Source: Zhongshania antarctica (GTDB lineage Bacteria > Pseudomonadota > Gammaproteobacteria > Pseudomonadales > Spongiibacteraceae). Taken from it: 37,262 bases of DNA. Position 1 is the stretch's first letter. Each line of letters begins with the position of its first letter. Made by a program: the position numbers and the translations under genes. The stretch is from assembly GCF_014202945.1 (NCBI RefSeq), contig NZ_JACHHW010000016.1:1-37262 (forward strand), in the 5' to 3' direction. The notes under the pieces were generated by a model that made no database searches, was not told where the DNA came from, and saw nothing but the letters and a program-made list of their open reading frames with translations. Below, piece by piece: positions 18,090 through 26,163 of the stretch.

Positions 18090-18281
18090 ATTATACTTTT
18101 GCTGTTTGGCACTAAAAAATTAGGGAATCTTGGCAGCGACCTCGGCAGTGCTTTACGCGGGTTTAAAGATGGAATGAAGGACCTAGATAAAGGATTGAAA
18201 GACGACGAGAATAACAATTTGACCCCAGCGTTAAATGCGAAAAATACAGCTTCCAAACAGACAGCCAATAGCCAGAAATAA
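18087..18281 (+). pseudogene. tatA: 5'-truncated tatA (membrane helix missing)
   Basis: The frame after a TAA at 18084 reads [20 protein letters not shown] and then a normal TatA amphipathic helix and acidic tail ([18 protein letters not shown]). [14 protein letters not shown] is the hallmark of TatA just after its membrane helix. The usual start (IxIWQLLI plus ~10 hydrophobic residues) is absent: only IILLLF remains, and no ATG lies in frame; a TTG at 18099 would give a soluble 60-residue fragment. TatA pores need the N-terminal helix, so this copy should be inactive. The rest of the frame is undamaged, which suggests a recent loss. tatB begins 6 bases after its stop. Confidence 0.8.
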
Positions 18282-18287
18282 ATAGCC

Positions 18288-18653
18288 ATGTTTGATATGA
18301 GTTTTTTGGAGCTAGTCGTTGTCGCGATAGTCGGCTTGCTAGTTGTTGGACCAGAACGCCTACCTCAGGCCACGCGAACCGGGCTGCTTTATGCTGGAAA
18401 AATAAAGAACGAATTCAAAAAAATACGCTACCAAATAGAGAAAGAACTCGACGACGAAGGTTTTAGTACACTTAAAAGTGACGCAACATCTAGCATAGAA
18501 GGCGACCTGTCCATATTAAAGAAAAATTGGCACAAGGAAATCGAGGCCGTATCGAGCAAAATCCAGGCCGACGAACCGCCGAATAAGGAAGCCTCAGAAA
18601 CTGATAATGACACTAGCGAAAACCTGCACTCAAAAACACACGAAATACAATAA
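18288..18653 (+). CDS. tatB: Sec-independent translocase subunit TatB
   Basis: A 121-residue membrane-anchored protein. The N-terminus MFDMSFLELVVVAIVGLLVVGPERLP is the classical TatB signature (FLEL, a single helix, then GPERLP). It is followed by an amphipathic helix and a long charged tail. TatB forms the twin-arginine signal receptor with TatC at the inner membrane. It sits between the truncated tatA and tatC, two bases before tatC. The tail is short and acidic/Ser-rich but the length is in the normal range. Confidence 0.93.
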   Translation: MFDMSFLELVVVAIVGLLVVGPERLPQATRTGLLYAGKIKNEFKKIRYQIEKELDDEGFSTLKSDATSSIEGDLSILKKNWHKEIEAVSSKIQADEPPNKEASETDNDTSENLHSKTHEIQ

Positions 18654-18655
18654 TT

Positions 18656-19396
18656 ATGGACGCCAATATAGAGAGTACGAAAACCTCTACTCTCGCCACA
18701 CACCTGACAGAACTACGCGATCGACTGATCCGTGTTCTAGCCGCGCTGCTAATATCCACCCTGTGCTTAATGCCATTTTCACAAGATATTTATAGCTTGG
18801 TCGCGGGCCCACTTCTGCAGTATTTACCTGAAGGTGGAAGCATGATCGCAACGGAGGTGACATCTACTTTCATGGCGCCTCTAAAACTTGTACTTTTCGC
18901 AGCACTCACGCTATCAATGCCCGTATTTTTATTTCAGCTTTGGGGGTTTATTGCACCCGGACTGTATCGGAATGAACAAAGTTTTGGGATACCACTGCTA
19001 ATATCGAGTGTTTTACTGTTCTACCTCGGGATCGCCTTTGCATTTTATGTCGTCTTTCCATTGGTATTTAGTTTTTTCAGCGGCGCGACACCTGAAGGTG
19101 TTTCTTATACACCCGATATTTCTTTATACCTTAACACCGTGATCAAGCTATTTTTAGCGTTTGGCCTAACATTTGAGATCCCTATTGCTACAGTACTACT
19201 CATTTCTAGCGGCATAACAAGCAGAAAAGCACTAATTGAGAAGCGCCCTTTGATTATAATATCTTGTTTTGTTATAGGGATGTTTTTAACACCCCCAGAC
19301 ATAATATCGCAGGCTTTACTCGCACTTCCGATGATTATTCTATTTGAACTTGGCTTATTTTTTAGCCTATTTGTTAAAGAAAATAAAAATGATTAA
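18656..19396 (+). CDS. tatC: Sec-independent translocase subunit TatC
   Basis: A 246-residue integral membrane protein with six predicted helices. HLTELRDRLIR near residue 16 is the conserved cytoplasmic N-terminal signature; FQLWGFIAPGLYRNEQ and FGLTFEIPI are further TatC landmarks; FLTPPDIISQ precedes the last helix pair. It binds the twin-arginine signal and completes the TatBC receptor for export of folded proteins. It is intact and starts two bases after the tatB stop, so tatB and tatC are co-transcribed. A functional TatA would have to come from elsewhere in the genome. Confidence 0.95.
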   Translation: MDANIESTKTSTLATHLTELRDRLIRVLAALLISTLCLMPFSQDIYSLVAGPLLQYLPEGGSMIATEVTSTFMAPLKLVLFAALTLSMPVFLFQLWGFIAPGLYRNEQSFGIPLLISSVLLFYLGIAFAFYVVFPLVFSFFSGATPEGVSYTPDISLYLNTVIKLFLAFGLTFEIPIATVLLISSGITSRKALIEKRPLIIISCFVIGMFLTPPDIISQALLALPMIILFELGLFFSLFVKENKND

Positions 19397-19459
19397 TCTG
19401 CGACTTTCGCTTTCATTAACACTATTGTTAATATTAATTATCCAATGCTATATTATTAC

Positions 19460-19499
19460 AGTGTTTTATATAAGCCTCTGGATACTGAGGCTGAACACT
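19460..19499 (+). terminator. nested hairpin after tatC
   Basis: AGTGTT (19460-19465) pairs with AACACT (19494-19499), and inside it GCCTC pairs with GAGGC around an eight-base loop. It lies about 65 bases past the tatC stop and precedes a second hairpin. No T-run follows directly, so it may be an mRNA-stabilising stem rather than a terminator. Confidence 0.4.
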
Positions 19500-19523
19500 A
19501 GACGCCTTACCGCAATATTTTTT

Positions 19524-19542
19524 GCCCTTCGGGGGCCTTTTT
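19524..19542 (+). terminator. probable rho-independent terminator of the tat operon
   Basis: GCCC-TTCG-GGG with an extra G before the closing C, followed by CTTTTTAT. It is a near copy of the P450 terminator at 10355-10375 with one base lost from the left arm, so the stem is weaker or bulged. Confidence 0.55.
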
Positions 19543-19637
19543 ATAATTTCGCGGACTCAAATAAAGTATATCTGTTAATTTCATGGCAGCCCTCTTCGAG
19601 ACAACATGAAACTTAACTCAGCCTCCTGGACAATTTC

Positions 19638-20858
19638 ATGACTGAACATTGCATTATAATTGGAGCCAGCCATGCGGCAGCCCAGCTAATTTCTAGCCTA
19701 CGTCAAGAAGGCTGGGAAGGTAAAATATCACTGATTGGCGACGAACCATATCTTCCCTACCACCGCCCGCCCTTGTCAAAAGCGTTTTTTGTTGGTGAAA
19801 AAACTGAAGACGAATTACTGATCCGCGCTGCAGGCTTCTATGACAAATACAAAGTCGATCTGCTTTTGGGGTCGCGCGTTACCAAAATCGATCGCGATGC
19901 CAAGAAAATCACCCTTGAGAACGGCGCTGAAATTTCCTACACCAAGCTTGCCCTCACCACCGGTGCCAGAGTTCGTAAGATTCCATTTACCGGCTGTGAA
20001 CTCCCTGGCGTTTTCTATATGCGCGACCTTAACGACGTTAAGCAAACCCATGAATTTACTGGTCGTGGTAAATCTGCAGTAATTATTGGCGGCGGCTACA
20101 TCGGCTTAGAAACAGCCGCGTCTCTGCGTAAAATCGGCATGAGTGTCACCGTTATAGAGGCCATGTCGCGCGTACTTCAGCGCGTTACAGCACCTGAAGT
20201 TTCAGCTTTTTATACTCGCATCCACACCGAAGAGGGTGTGGATATTCGCACCGAAGCAGGTGTCGATGCAATTGTTGGCGACAAACACGTTGAAGGTGTG
20301 CGACTTGCTGATGGCAACACTGTGCATGCCGACCTCGTAATTATTGGTGTAGGCGTAATTCCGAACATTGAATTAGCCGAAGCAGCTGGGCTCACCATAG
20401 ACAATGGCATTGCCGTTGACGAATTTGCCACCACCAACGATGCCGATATCGTCGCTGCCGGTGACTGCACCAACCACTACAACCCAATTTATCAGCGCAA
20501 ACTAAGGCTGGAATCGGTACAGAATGCTACCGATCAAGCTAAAATTGCCGCCAAGAGTATATGTGGCAAGCCAGAAGCTTATAGCGCACTACCGTGGTTC
20601 TGGTCAGATCAGTACGACCTGAAGCTTCAAATAGCGGGCCTGTCCCAGGGTTTTGATAAAGTAATAATCCGTGGAGATAGTGCGCAAGGTCGCAGCTTTG
20701 CCGCATTTTATTTCTGCGAAGGTCGCTTTATTGCCGTCGATGCGATAAATCGACCAAAAGAGTTCATGATGAGTAAACGCGCCCTTACCGCTGGACAAAA
20801 TGTCGATCCGCTGAAGCTGCCCGACGAGTCTATTGAAGTCAAAGACGTATTCAACTAA
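19638..20858 (+). CDS. FAD-dependent ferredoxin/rubredoxin reductase (putidaredoxin-reductase type)
   Basis: A 406-residue flavoprotein. The FAD-binding motif is near the start (IIIGASHAAAQLI), LPYHRPPLSK is the conserved segment of oxygenase-coupled reductases, VIIGGGYIGLETAAS is the NAD(P)H motif, and IVAAGDCTNH closes the FAD site. It passes electrons from NAD(P)H to a [2Fe-2S] ferredoxin or rubredoxin. It is the only such reductase in the window, so it probably serves the ferredoxin at 8461 and the P450, though 10 kb apart. It ends nine bases before the tRNA remnant that marks the edge of the island. Confidence 0.93.
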   Translation: MTEHCIIIGASHAAAQLISSLRQEGWEGKISLIGDEPYLPYHRPPLSKAFFVGEKTEDELLIRAAGFYDKYKVDLLLGSRVTKIDRDAKKITLENGAEISYTKLALTTGARVRKIPFTGCELPGVFYMRDLNDVKQTHEFTGRGKSAVIIGGGYIGLETAASLRKIGMSVTVIEAMSRVLQRVTAPEVSAFYTRIHTEEGVDIRTEAGVDAIVGDKHVEGVRLADGNTVHADLVIIGVGVIPNIELAEAAGLTIDNGIAVDEFATTNDADIVAAGDCTNHYNPIYQRKLRLESVQNATDQAKIAAKSICGKPEAYSALPWFWSDQYDLKLQIAGLSQGFDKVIIRGDSAQGRSFAAFYFCEGRFIAVDAINRPKEFMMSKRALTAGQNVDPLKLPDESIEVKDVFN

Positions 20859-20866
20859 TTCAAGTA

Positions 20867-20907
20867 CGAGAAGGCAGGATTCGAACCTACGACCTTCGGG
20901 TTATGAG
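20867..20907 (-). tRNA. 3' half of an initiator-type tRNA-Met (attachment-site scar)
   Basis: Read on the minus strand, the anticodon loop CTCATAA (CAT anticodon, 20903-20905) is followed by the stem half CCCGA, variable AGGTC, a T arm GTAGG-TTCGAAT-CCTGC that pairs, and an acceptor half CTTCTCG. CTCATAACCCGAAGGTCGT is identical to this part of E. coli initiator tRNA as I recall it. The 5' half is absent: no TCGGG precedes the loop and no CCA follows the acceptor. This is not a working tRNA. It is what an integrative element leaves when it recombines into the 3' part of a tRNA gene, and the break faces right, so the element lies to the right. Confidence 0.75.
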
Positions 20908-21130
20908 GATGATAATAGTAAATATCATCATGTGATACTAATCTCGAATATACGTTTTAAATATAATAAAAACAATAAGTTATCATCACTTAGCGAATAT
21001 CAAATACATCAAATAAGGACATTTATAGTCAAACATTAGTGTCACAAAAATAATACTTGAATTTACATCATTTTTTCGAAATCATGACGGTAAGGCTCTC
21101 TTTTGTTGTTCTGCTACAGGCTTGGCGCTC

Positions 21131-21658
21131 ATGAAAGTAACCGTTTCACAGCTCTGCTTACCATCTGGTCCGCTGTCGCTAATAGAAAGCGCCGTTCGCG
21201 AACTGAGCACGAAGCTGCCTCCGTCAGCGTGGCTTGATAGGGCGCTGCTTAGTCAATTGCTTGTTGCACAACCAATCCGAGCGCAGAAGATCAAAAGACA
21301 CTTCTGCGTGGTGGGAGGATTCCGCACATACCATCTCGCCATAGCAATGATTCCTTCGGGCAAGATCATACCGATTGAGTTGGTAAAGGGGGGCGAGAGG
21401 TTGCATGTCGAGGCGGCGCTAGCGGCGCTCCTGGCAAATGTACTGGATGGGCAGCAAGGAGAAGTATCTAGAAGGCGATTTGCGTATAACACTTTGCGGC
21501 GCATGGCGCTGGATCTGAGGGCATACCCAAGTATAAAAATTCCTGGTGTCCTATCCCCTCGAGGCCTCAGGGTGGCACTCAATATTATGCCGCACGAAAC
21601 AAAAACCCCCAGAGCTCGCTTATCTGACTACGGTAAGCTCATGGGGGCACGAAAGTAA
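21131..21658 (+). CDS. hypothetical protein with weak ParB-like N-domain resemblance
   Basis: A 175-residue cytoplasmic protein that I cannot name with certainty. A TTG at 21122 is possible, but the ATG at 21131 is preferred. The central part, LLVAQPIRAQKIKRHFCVVGGFRTYHLA followed by GKIIPIELVKGG, resembles the ParB/Srx N-domain layout (Q-P-I, then VxGxRxYxxA, then IPVxVV). The C-terminal third is basic (SRRRFAYNTLRRMALDLRAYP) and could bind DNA. It is the first gene inside the proposed island, beside the tRNA scar, on the strand of the recombinases. A role in element maintenance or recombination is possible but only a guess. Confidence 0.5.
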   Translation: MKVTVSQLCLPSGPLSLIESAVRELSTKLPPSAWLDRALLSQLLVAQPIRAQKIKRHFCVVGGFRTYHLAIAMIPSGKIIPIELVKGGERLHVEAALAALLANVLDGQQGEVSRRRFAYNTLRRMALDLRAYPSIKIPGVLSPRGLRVALNIMPHETKTPRARLSDYGKLMGARK

Positions 21659-21836
21659 GTGACACTGTTTTTGATGTGCTACGTAAGGCCGGGCGCATTG
21701 TTGTGGTGGAGCGTCATACTTTAAATTATTGATTTATATTAGGTTTTCACGAATCCTGTGCGTATTTTGTTTTCATTGAGCCGAATATAGCTAAAATACT
21801 TAAATGTTATTATATACTATCTTGTAACGAAAATTA

Positions 21837-21911
21837 TCCTGACATAAATACTCTGGAATAGCCCTATATTAGTGGGATACAATGAAGCTACGTATAAATT
21901 TTATGTCAGGA
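21837..21911. promoter_or_regulatory. perfect 12-bp inverted repeat bracketing the AbiE promoter
   Basis: TCCTGACATAAA (21837-21848) and its exact reverse complement TTTATGTCAGGA (21900-21911) flank ~50 bases that contain a candidate -10 (TATATT, 21865-21870), with TGACAT in the left arm as a possible -35. The right arm includes the AGGAG used by the antitoxin gene. AbiEi antitoxins are known to repress their own operon by binding two inverted repeats in the promoter, so this is the likely autoregulatory operator. Confidence 0.75.
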
Positions 21912-21922
21912 GAATGGTTACC

Positions 21923-22540
21923 ATGTCAGTGGCAATGAAAGTCGCCCTGCGAATCGGTCACATTAAACGAGGCGTGCCCTTTGCCATTACGGGGTTTTAC
22001 GCGCTGGGTAGTCACACGTCTGTACAAAAAGCGCTCAGTCGGCTTACTAAAGACGGTGTGCTGGAAAGGGTCTCGAAAGGGTTTTATGTTCGCCCAAAGC
22101 CAATGGTGAGCATGCCTTCGATAAAAACCACCACTAGCGCTGAAAATGTTGCTAAAGCTTGGGCTAGAGAGCATGGCTATAAACTGGTTAGTCAAGGGCA
22201 GGAGGCCGCTTACCGTTTGGGCTTTCAGTCACAGGCACCCATGAAAAAGGTGTTTTGGAGTAATGGTCCTTCACGGGAGTTTCGTGTTGGCAATCAGGTC
22301 GTTGAGATTCGACGTATTTCTAGCCAGAAGTTGCGATGGCAAAACGCTCCGGAAGGGGCGTTGCTACGAGGGCTTTTGGTCACCCCTCCTGAATCAATCG
22401 AGGTATTTGAGCTGGAGCAGGCCATGAGGCGGCTTTCTCTGACTCCGACAGAAGAGAGATTAGCCGTCAAAAAGCTTTGCGCTTTGCCATTGCTTAATGG
22501 CTGGCAAGCCAAGCTCGAGCAGCTTGGGCAGGTTAACTAA
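21923..22540 (+). CDS. AbiEi-like antitoxin (DUF6088-type, winged-helix)
   Basis: A 205-residue antitoxin of a type IV AbiE toxin-antitoxin pair. The frame opens earlier (21872), but AGGAG at 21908-21912 sits 10 bases before the ATG at 21923, and the conserved region begins just after. The N-terminus is a winged-helix-like region (SVQKALSRLTKDGVLERVSKGFYVRP) that would bind the inverted repeats upstream. The C-terminal part is the AbiEi antitoxin domain, with a SREFRVGNQVVEIRRIS stretch. Its stop overlaps the toxin start by one base (TAATG), indicating translational coupling. In the known system the antitoxin both represses transcription and opposes the toxin. Confidence 0.85.
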   Translation: MSVAMKVALRIGHIKRGVPFAITGFYALGSHTSVQKALSRLTKDGVLERVSKGFYVRPKPMVSMPSIKTTTSAENVAKAWAREHGYKLVSQGQEAAYRLGFQSQAPMKKVFWSNGPSREFRVGNQVVEIRRISSQKLRWQNAPEGALLRGLLVTPPESIEVFELEQAMRRLSLTPTEERLAVKKLCALPLLNGWQAKLEQLGQVN

Positions 22541-23580
22541 TGCACATCCTTGAGTACTACCAACACCCTGATACGCGAAAGGAGCTAGAGGAATTATTGT
22601 CACTGGGAGCGCAGCAGCACCCAGATGGTTTGCCTGACTTTTTCCTAGAAAAAGATCTCTGGGTCACAGAAATACTCCGATTGCTGTACGACGAGAAACT
22701 GCTAGGGGAATTTGCAGTAGCGTTCAAGGGCGGGACAGCGCTGAGTAAATGCTGGAAAGCAATAGATCGTTTTTCCGAGGATATCGATTTATCAATCCAC
22801 TGGGCCGACTTGGCGGGCATCGAAGACGAAGCCGCCGCTTGGGATCGAACCACACGCAACCCCAGCCAGCAGAAAAAGTTTAGGCAGCATCAAACCGACC
22901 GCCTTACCGACTGGTCTCGAGAGTTTGTTCAGCGCCTCAATCAGCGGCTTGCCGCATACAATATTGAGGGGCTTGGGGCGTCGCTATTGCCCGACTCCAG
23001 TGGAGAGAAGATCGAAGTCCATTTTCCCCGCGTGAGCCCTAGTGATAGCCAGTATCATCTGGACTATGTACTCCTAGAGTTCGGTGGTCGGAATCGTGGC
23101 CAGCCCACGGTTATTCATACGGTAGATTGCTACTTGTCTGAAGTTAAAGCGCTATCTTCGCTGACCTTTCCTCAGGCTAAGGTGCATGCCTATCACCCGT
23201 CCTTCATTCTCTGGGAAAAGCTAACGGCGCTTCATCAATTCTCCACAATGGAAAAAGAGCCTAATACACATCGCCTTGCTAGGCATTGGTATGACGTTGA
23301 CTGCATGTTACAAAAATCAATAGCGAACCCTTTCACCAGCGTTGACGCTAGAGACGCCGTCATTGAAATGAAAAAGCAGCGTTGGGCCGAGAAGGGCGTC
23401 GATTATGAGCAGGCGCGCACGGGCGGATTGAAGCTTATTCCGGCAGCCAGACGCCTGGCTGGCATTGCCAAAGATCACGAGGATGCTATTCAAGGACGGA
23501 TGTTTTTGCAACGTCCTGACAGCTTTCAAGCGATTATTGAACGCATATCAAAGGCACAGGACGCTATTAATGAATTGTAA
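22540..23580 (+). CDS. AbiEii-like nucleotidyltransferase toxin
   Basis: A 346-residue nucleotidyltransferase of the AbiEii family. The catalytic core is KGGTALSKCW followed by RFSEDIDLSIHW: the GG(S/T)x(9-13)DxD pattern of polymerase-beta-type nucleotidyltransferases, with the third acid and WEKLTALHQF further on. Toxins of this class inhibit growth by transferring nucleotides to targets such as tRNA, and AbiE gives phage resistance by abortive infection in Lactococcus. The pair looks intact and coupled, so it can stabilise the island and protect from phage. The real target here is not known. Confidence 0.9.
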   Translation: MHILEYYQHPDTRKELEELLSLGAQQHPDGLPDFFLEKDLWVTEILRLLYDEKLLGEFAVAFKGGTALSKCWKAIDRFSEDIDLSIHWADLAGIEDEAAAWDRTTRNPSQQKKFRQHQTDRLTDWSREFVQRLNQRLAAYNIEGLGASLLPDSSGEKIEVHFPRVSPSDSQYHLDYVLLEFGGRNRGQPTVIHTVDCYLSEVKALSSLTFPQAKVHAYHPSFILWEKLTALHQFSTMEKEPNTHRLARHWYDVDCMLQKSIANPFTSVDARDAVIEMKKQRWAEKGVDYEQARTGGLKLIPAARRLAGIAKDHEDAIQGRMFLQRPDSFQAIIERISKAQDAINEL

Positions 23581-23679
23581 AAGTCTGCCACTTCATCACT
23601 CACGCTGAACTAAACCAAAAACTTGGGAATGTAGTCGCAGCAACGAGCCCCTAACGATATCGAGTGGAGCAATAGTTAG

Positions 23680-26163
23680 ATGAGTGAAGCCAATAGCATT
23701 TCTCGTTTAGCGCTTGAAACACAAATTGACGAGCAGCGCCTGAAATTATTGTTCGACACCTTGCGTGCTCCGGCGTCGCTAACAAGACTTCGACTAGTGC
23801 TCCTCAATCTACAAGCCACAATTCAAGCAGGACAAGGGCTCCACTTTTCTCTGTTTGACGGTCATGATGCAGACATATTCTCAACTGATGACATAGATCG
23901 GCTACTGGTTGCGCTGGAACCGGGGGCCAGTAGCAGCTTTACGCCGGACCCTAGCTGGATAGACGATTCTGCTGAGTCCCGAGGTATTATAAAGGAACAC
24001 CCGGAGTGGGCGATGCTGATAATCGGCCGCTCAAACCCTATTCGACAACAGCGCGACTACTTCAGGCATCTCTATATCGCCCTGTACTGCTCGATTCTGC
24101 AGCGCAGGCGCCACGAAAAGCTTGGTTCGGAAATAGAAGTAGGGTGTCTTGTTTTGCGCAAGCTCGCCACGGGTAAAACACCAGCTTCGGCCATATTCGA
24201 AATATCGAAAAACTGGTCTCTTTCCGATTACCTGCGGGAGCTAAAAGAACTCCCTGAAGATGTCTTTCCCAGCTGGTCTGGTGTTGAGCTCCTTGTCCGA
24301 AAAATTGAAGAGAAATTGGGGAAGACCCGTTTTGTATCCGGTCGACATGCCGTGGGTAGCGTTGTTCGGCGTGTTGAGCGAGCTGATGTGGATGATCCTA
24401 ATCCCGAAGGTCCGCTATCGGAACTACACATCTATCAGTCTCAAGCCGATCCTGAAACAAAAAATCGGGCGCGCGCGTTGGGATTGCATCCAGGTGAAGT
24501 GGAAGATTTGCGAGCAATCGGTGTTCGGTACTCGAAAGCCAGCCCCACCGCGAATTTCAACCTCCGAGATCATGCTAGACGGCAAACTAGTCAGATTCAG
24601 CACCTGAGCAGTTTGAATCAGCGCCTGCCATTTCGCTACCAGCAATTGACAGAGACAGAGTTAGCGATTGCAGCTGCGCTCCCCATGAAGCTTATCCAAA
24701 GTGCACAATCAAACGAAATTATAGAAGGAAATACGTCTAGCTCAAATGAGTCTGAGCTGGATGAGTACGTCGCCGCGCTTATCCAACTACTATTATGGCT
24801 AGGACGTCCACTTCAGCAGCTACTTGAGATGCGTTTTTATCGGCAGCTGAATGAGCTGCCAAAAACGATCGATGACATTGCCTATATTGCGGAAGAAGAC
24901 GTATTTGTTTTACCGATACGCTCACCGGAGTGGAAGCGCAAGCTCAGTGAGAATGATCGCTATTTACTTGAGCGCGTAGGCGGCGCTTCAACGACCTCAT
25001 CAGATCACCGCATCATCGTGTCCAGCCCAATTCGTTTTCAGCGAATAGCCAAGCTCATCGAAAGAAAATACAGTGATTCAGGAGCTGGCCGCGCGAAGTA
25101 CTTCTTCCCCTCGTGGCTGCACAGTACTCTCGAAGCTCGTTTGCGTAAGGTCTTGTCGGCGTGTAATCGCCAAAATGATGTGCGTCTCACTCCACTTAGA
25201 ATTAGCCAAACCTTATTTGATGAAATCACGGCGCTCTCTACTGACTGGGTGGATGCATCGTTACTGACTGGGCATGTGTTTACGATTACAGAGGTTGCCT
25301 CCCACTACTACTCAATAAGCGGAGATGATCTGCAAACTTTATATCACGCGGCCGTCGATTCCTTGAGGAGCCGGCTTGCACCCTATTTAGGGTTAGATAT
25401 TCGGAATTTATATGATTTTGAACAAGCTCACTCAAATGTTACGGATCACGGTAGCAAGCTTAATGTGAAGCCCTTGCTAGTAAAAACAATGGTTCAACAC
25501 TTCAAGCATGAACTCGCTATGGCAAAGCGACGGCAGCCAGGAGTAACAGCTGTTCACAATGCATTAGCAACATACATTTCATTCTGGATACTGTTTTGTA
25601 CGGGCTATCGTGCAGTCAATGACTTGATATTCAGAATTCAAGAGATTGATTGGACGTCCGGTTTGCTTGTGATTTCTGATAAGGATGACGACTACCAATC
25701 TAATTCAAGGGTTGTGTGGCTACCTCCCAAATTATTGCAACAGATTGACCTTTATATGAAGCACCTAGAAGTCATGCAGACAAAGCTACTTCCGGGCACA
25801 CAGGCCTGGCTTCACATCCATCAATTGCTCCGGGAGCACACAGTAGCTATTCCACTCTTGTTTTTTATCCAAGAGGATCGTACGACCCAGCGCCTGACAC
25901 CGGAAAGCCTTCGGCAACAGATTGAAGGTTACACACTTCCAATCAATATTGGGCGCCACTACCTGCGACCGAGACTCCGCATCCTTGGTTGCCACGCCGA
26001 GTACGTCAACGCCTATTTGGGCCATTGGCAAATTGGTCAGGAACCATTTGGTCGATACTCTTCGATGAGCCCTTTGGAAATGGTTTCTCAGATATCACCT
26101 TTCCTAGAAAGCCTACGTATTGAGGCTGGGTGGACTCCACAAACCGGATTCGCCAATGCCTAA
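23680..26163 (+). CDS. large tyrosine-recombinase-like protein (first of a tandem pair)
   Basis: An 827-residue protein, about twice the size of a usual integrase. The C-terminal ~220 residues carry a tyrosine-recombinase pattern: Arg in FCTGYRAVNDLIF (about residue 644), GRHYLRPRL giving HxxR (about 759-762), LGHWQIG (about 783), and Tyr in FGRYSS (about 792). The preceding lysine-bearing hairpin is plausible (VISDKDDDYQ). The long N-terminal ~600 residues are mostly helical, with no domain I know. The ATG at 23680 has GGAG upstream. The gene overlaps the next by eight bases (ATGCCTAA), so the two are coupled. Likely role: integration or excision of the island, or a partner of the next protein. 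Recognition is by motif only. Confidence 0.75.
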   Translation: MSEANSISRLALETQIDEQRLKLLFDTLRAPASLTRLRLVLLNLQATIQAGQGLHFSLFDGHDADIFSTDDIDRLLVALEPGASSSFTPDPSWIDDSAESRGIIKEHPEWAMLIIGRSNPIRQQRDYFRHLYIALYCSILQRRRHEKLGSEIEVGCLVLRKLATGKTPASAIFEISKNWSLSDYLRELKELPEDVFPSWSGVELLVRKIEEKLGKTRFVSGRHAVGSVVRRVERADVDDPNPEGPLSELHIYQSQADPETKNRARALGLHPGEVEDLRAIGVRYSKASPTANFNLRDHARRQTSQIQHLSSLNQRLPFRYQQLTETELAIAAALPMKLIQSAQSNEIIEGNTSSSNESELDEYVAALIQLLLWLGRPLQQLLEMRFYRQLNELPKTIDDIAYIAEEDVFVLPIRSPEWKRKLSENDRYLLERVGGASTTSSDHRIIVSSPIRFQRIAKLIERKYSDSGAGRAKYFFPSWLHSTLEARLRKVLSACNRQNDVRLTPLRISQTLFDEITALSTDWVDASLLTGHVFTITEVASHYYSISGDDLQTLYHAAVDSLRSRLAPYLGLDIRNLYDFEQAHSNVTDHGSKLNVKPLLVKTMVQHFKHELAMAKRRQPGVTAVHNALATYISFWILFCTGYRAVNDLIFRIQEIDWTSGLLVISDKDDDYQSNSRVVWLPPKLLQQIDLYMKHLEVMQTKLLPGTQAWLHIHQLLREHTVAIPLLFFIQEDRTTQRLTPESLRQQIEGYTLPINIGRHYLRPRLRILGCHAEYVNAYLGHWQIGQEPFGRYSSMSPLEMVSQISPFLESLRIEAGWTPQTGFANA

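Noticed and set aside
20833..21039. 68-residue plus-strand frame containing RRQDSNLRPSGYED
   Set aside because: This peptide is the well-known artefact of reading antisense to a tRNA T-arm and anticodon region; here it crosses the tRNA-Met remnant.
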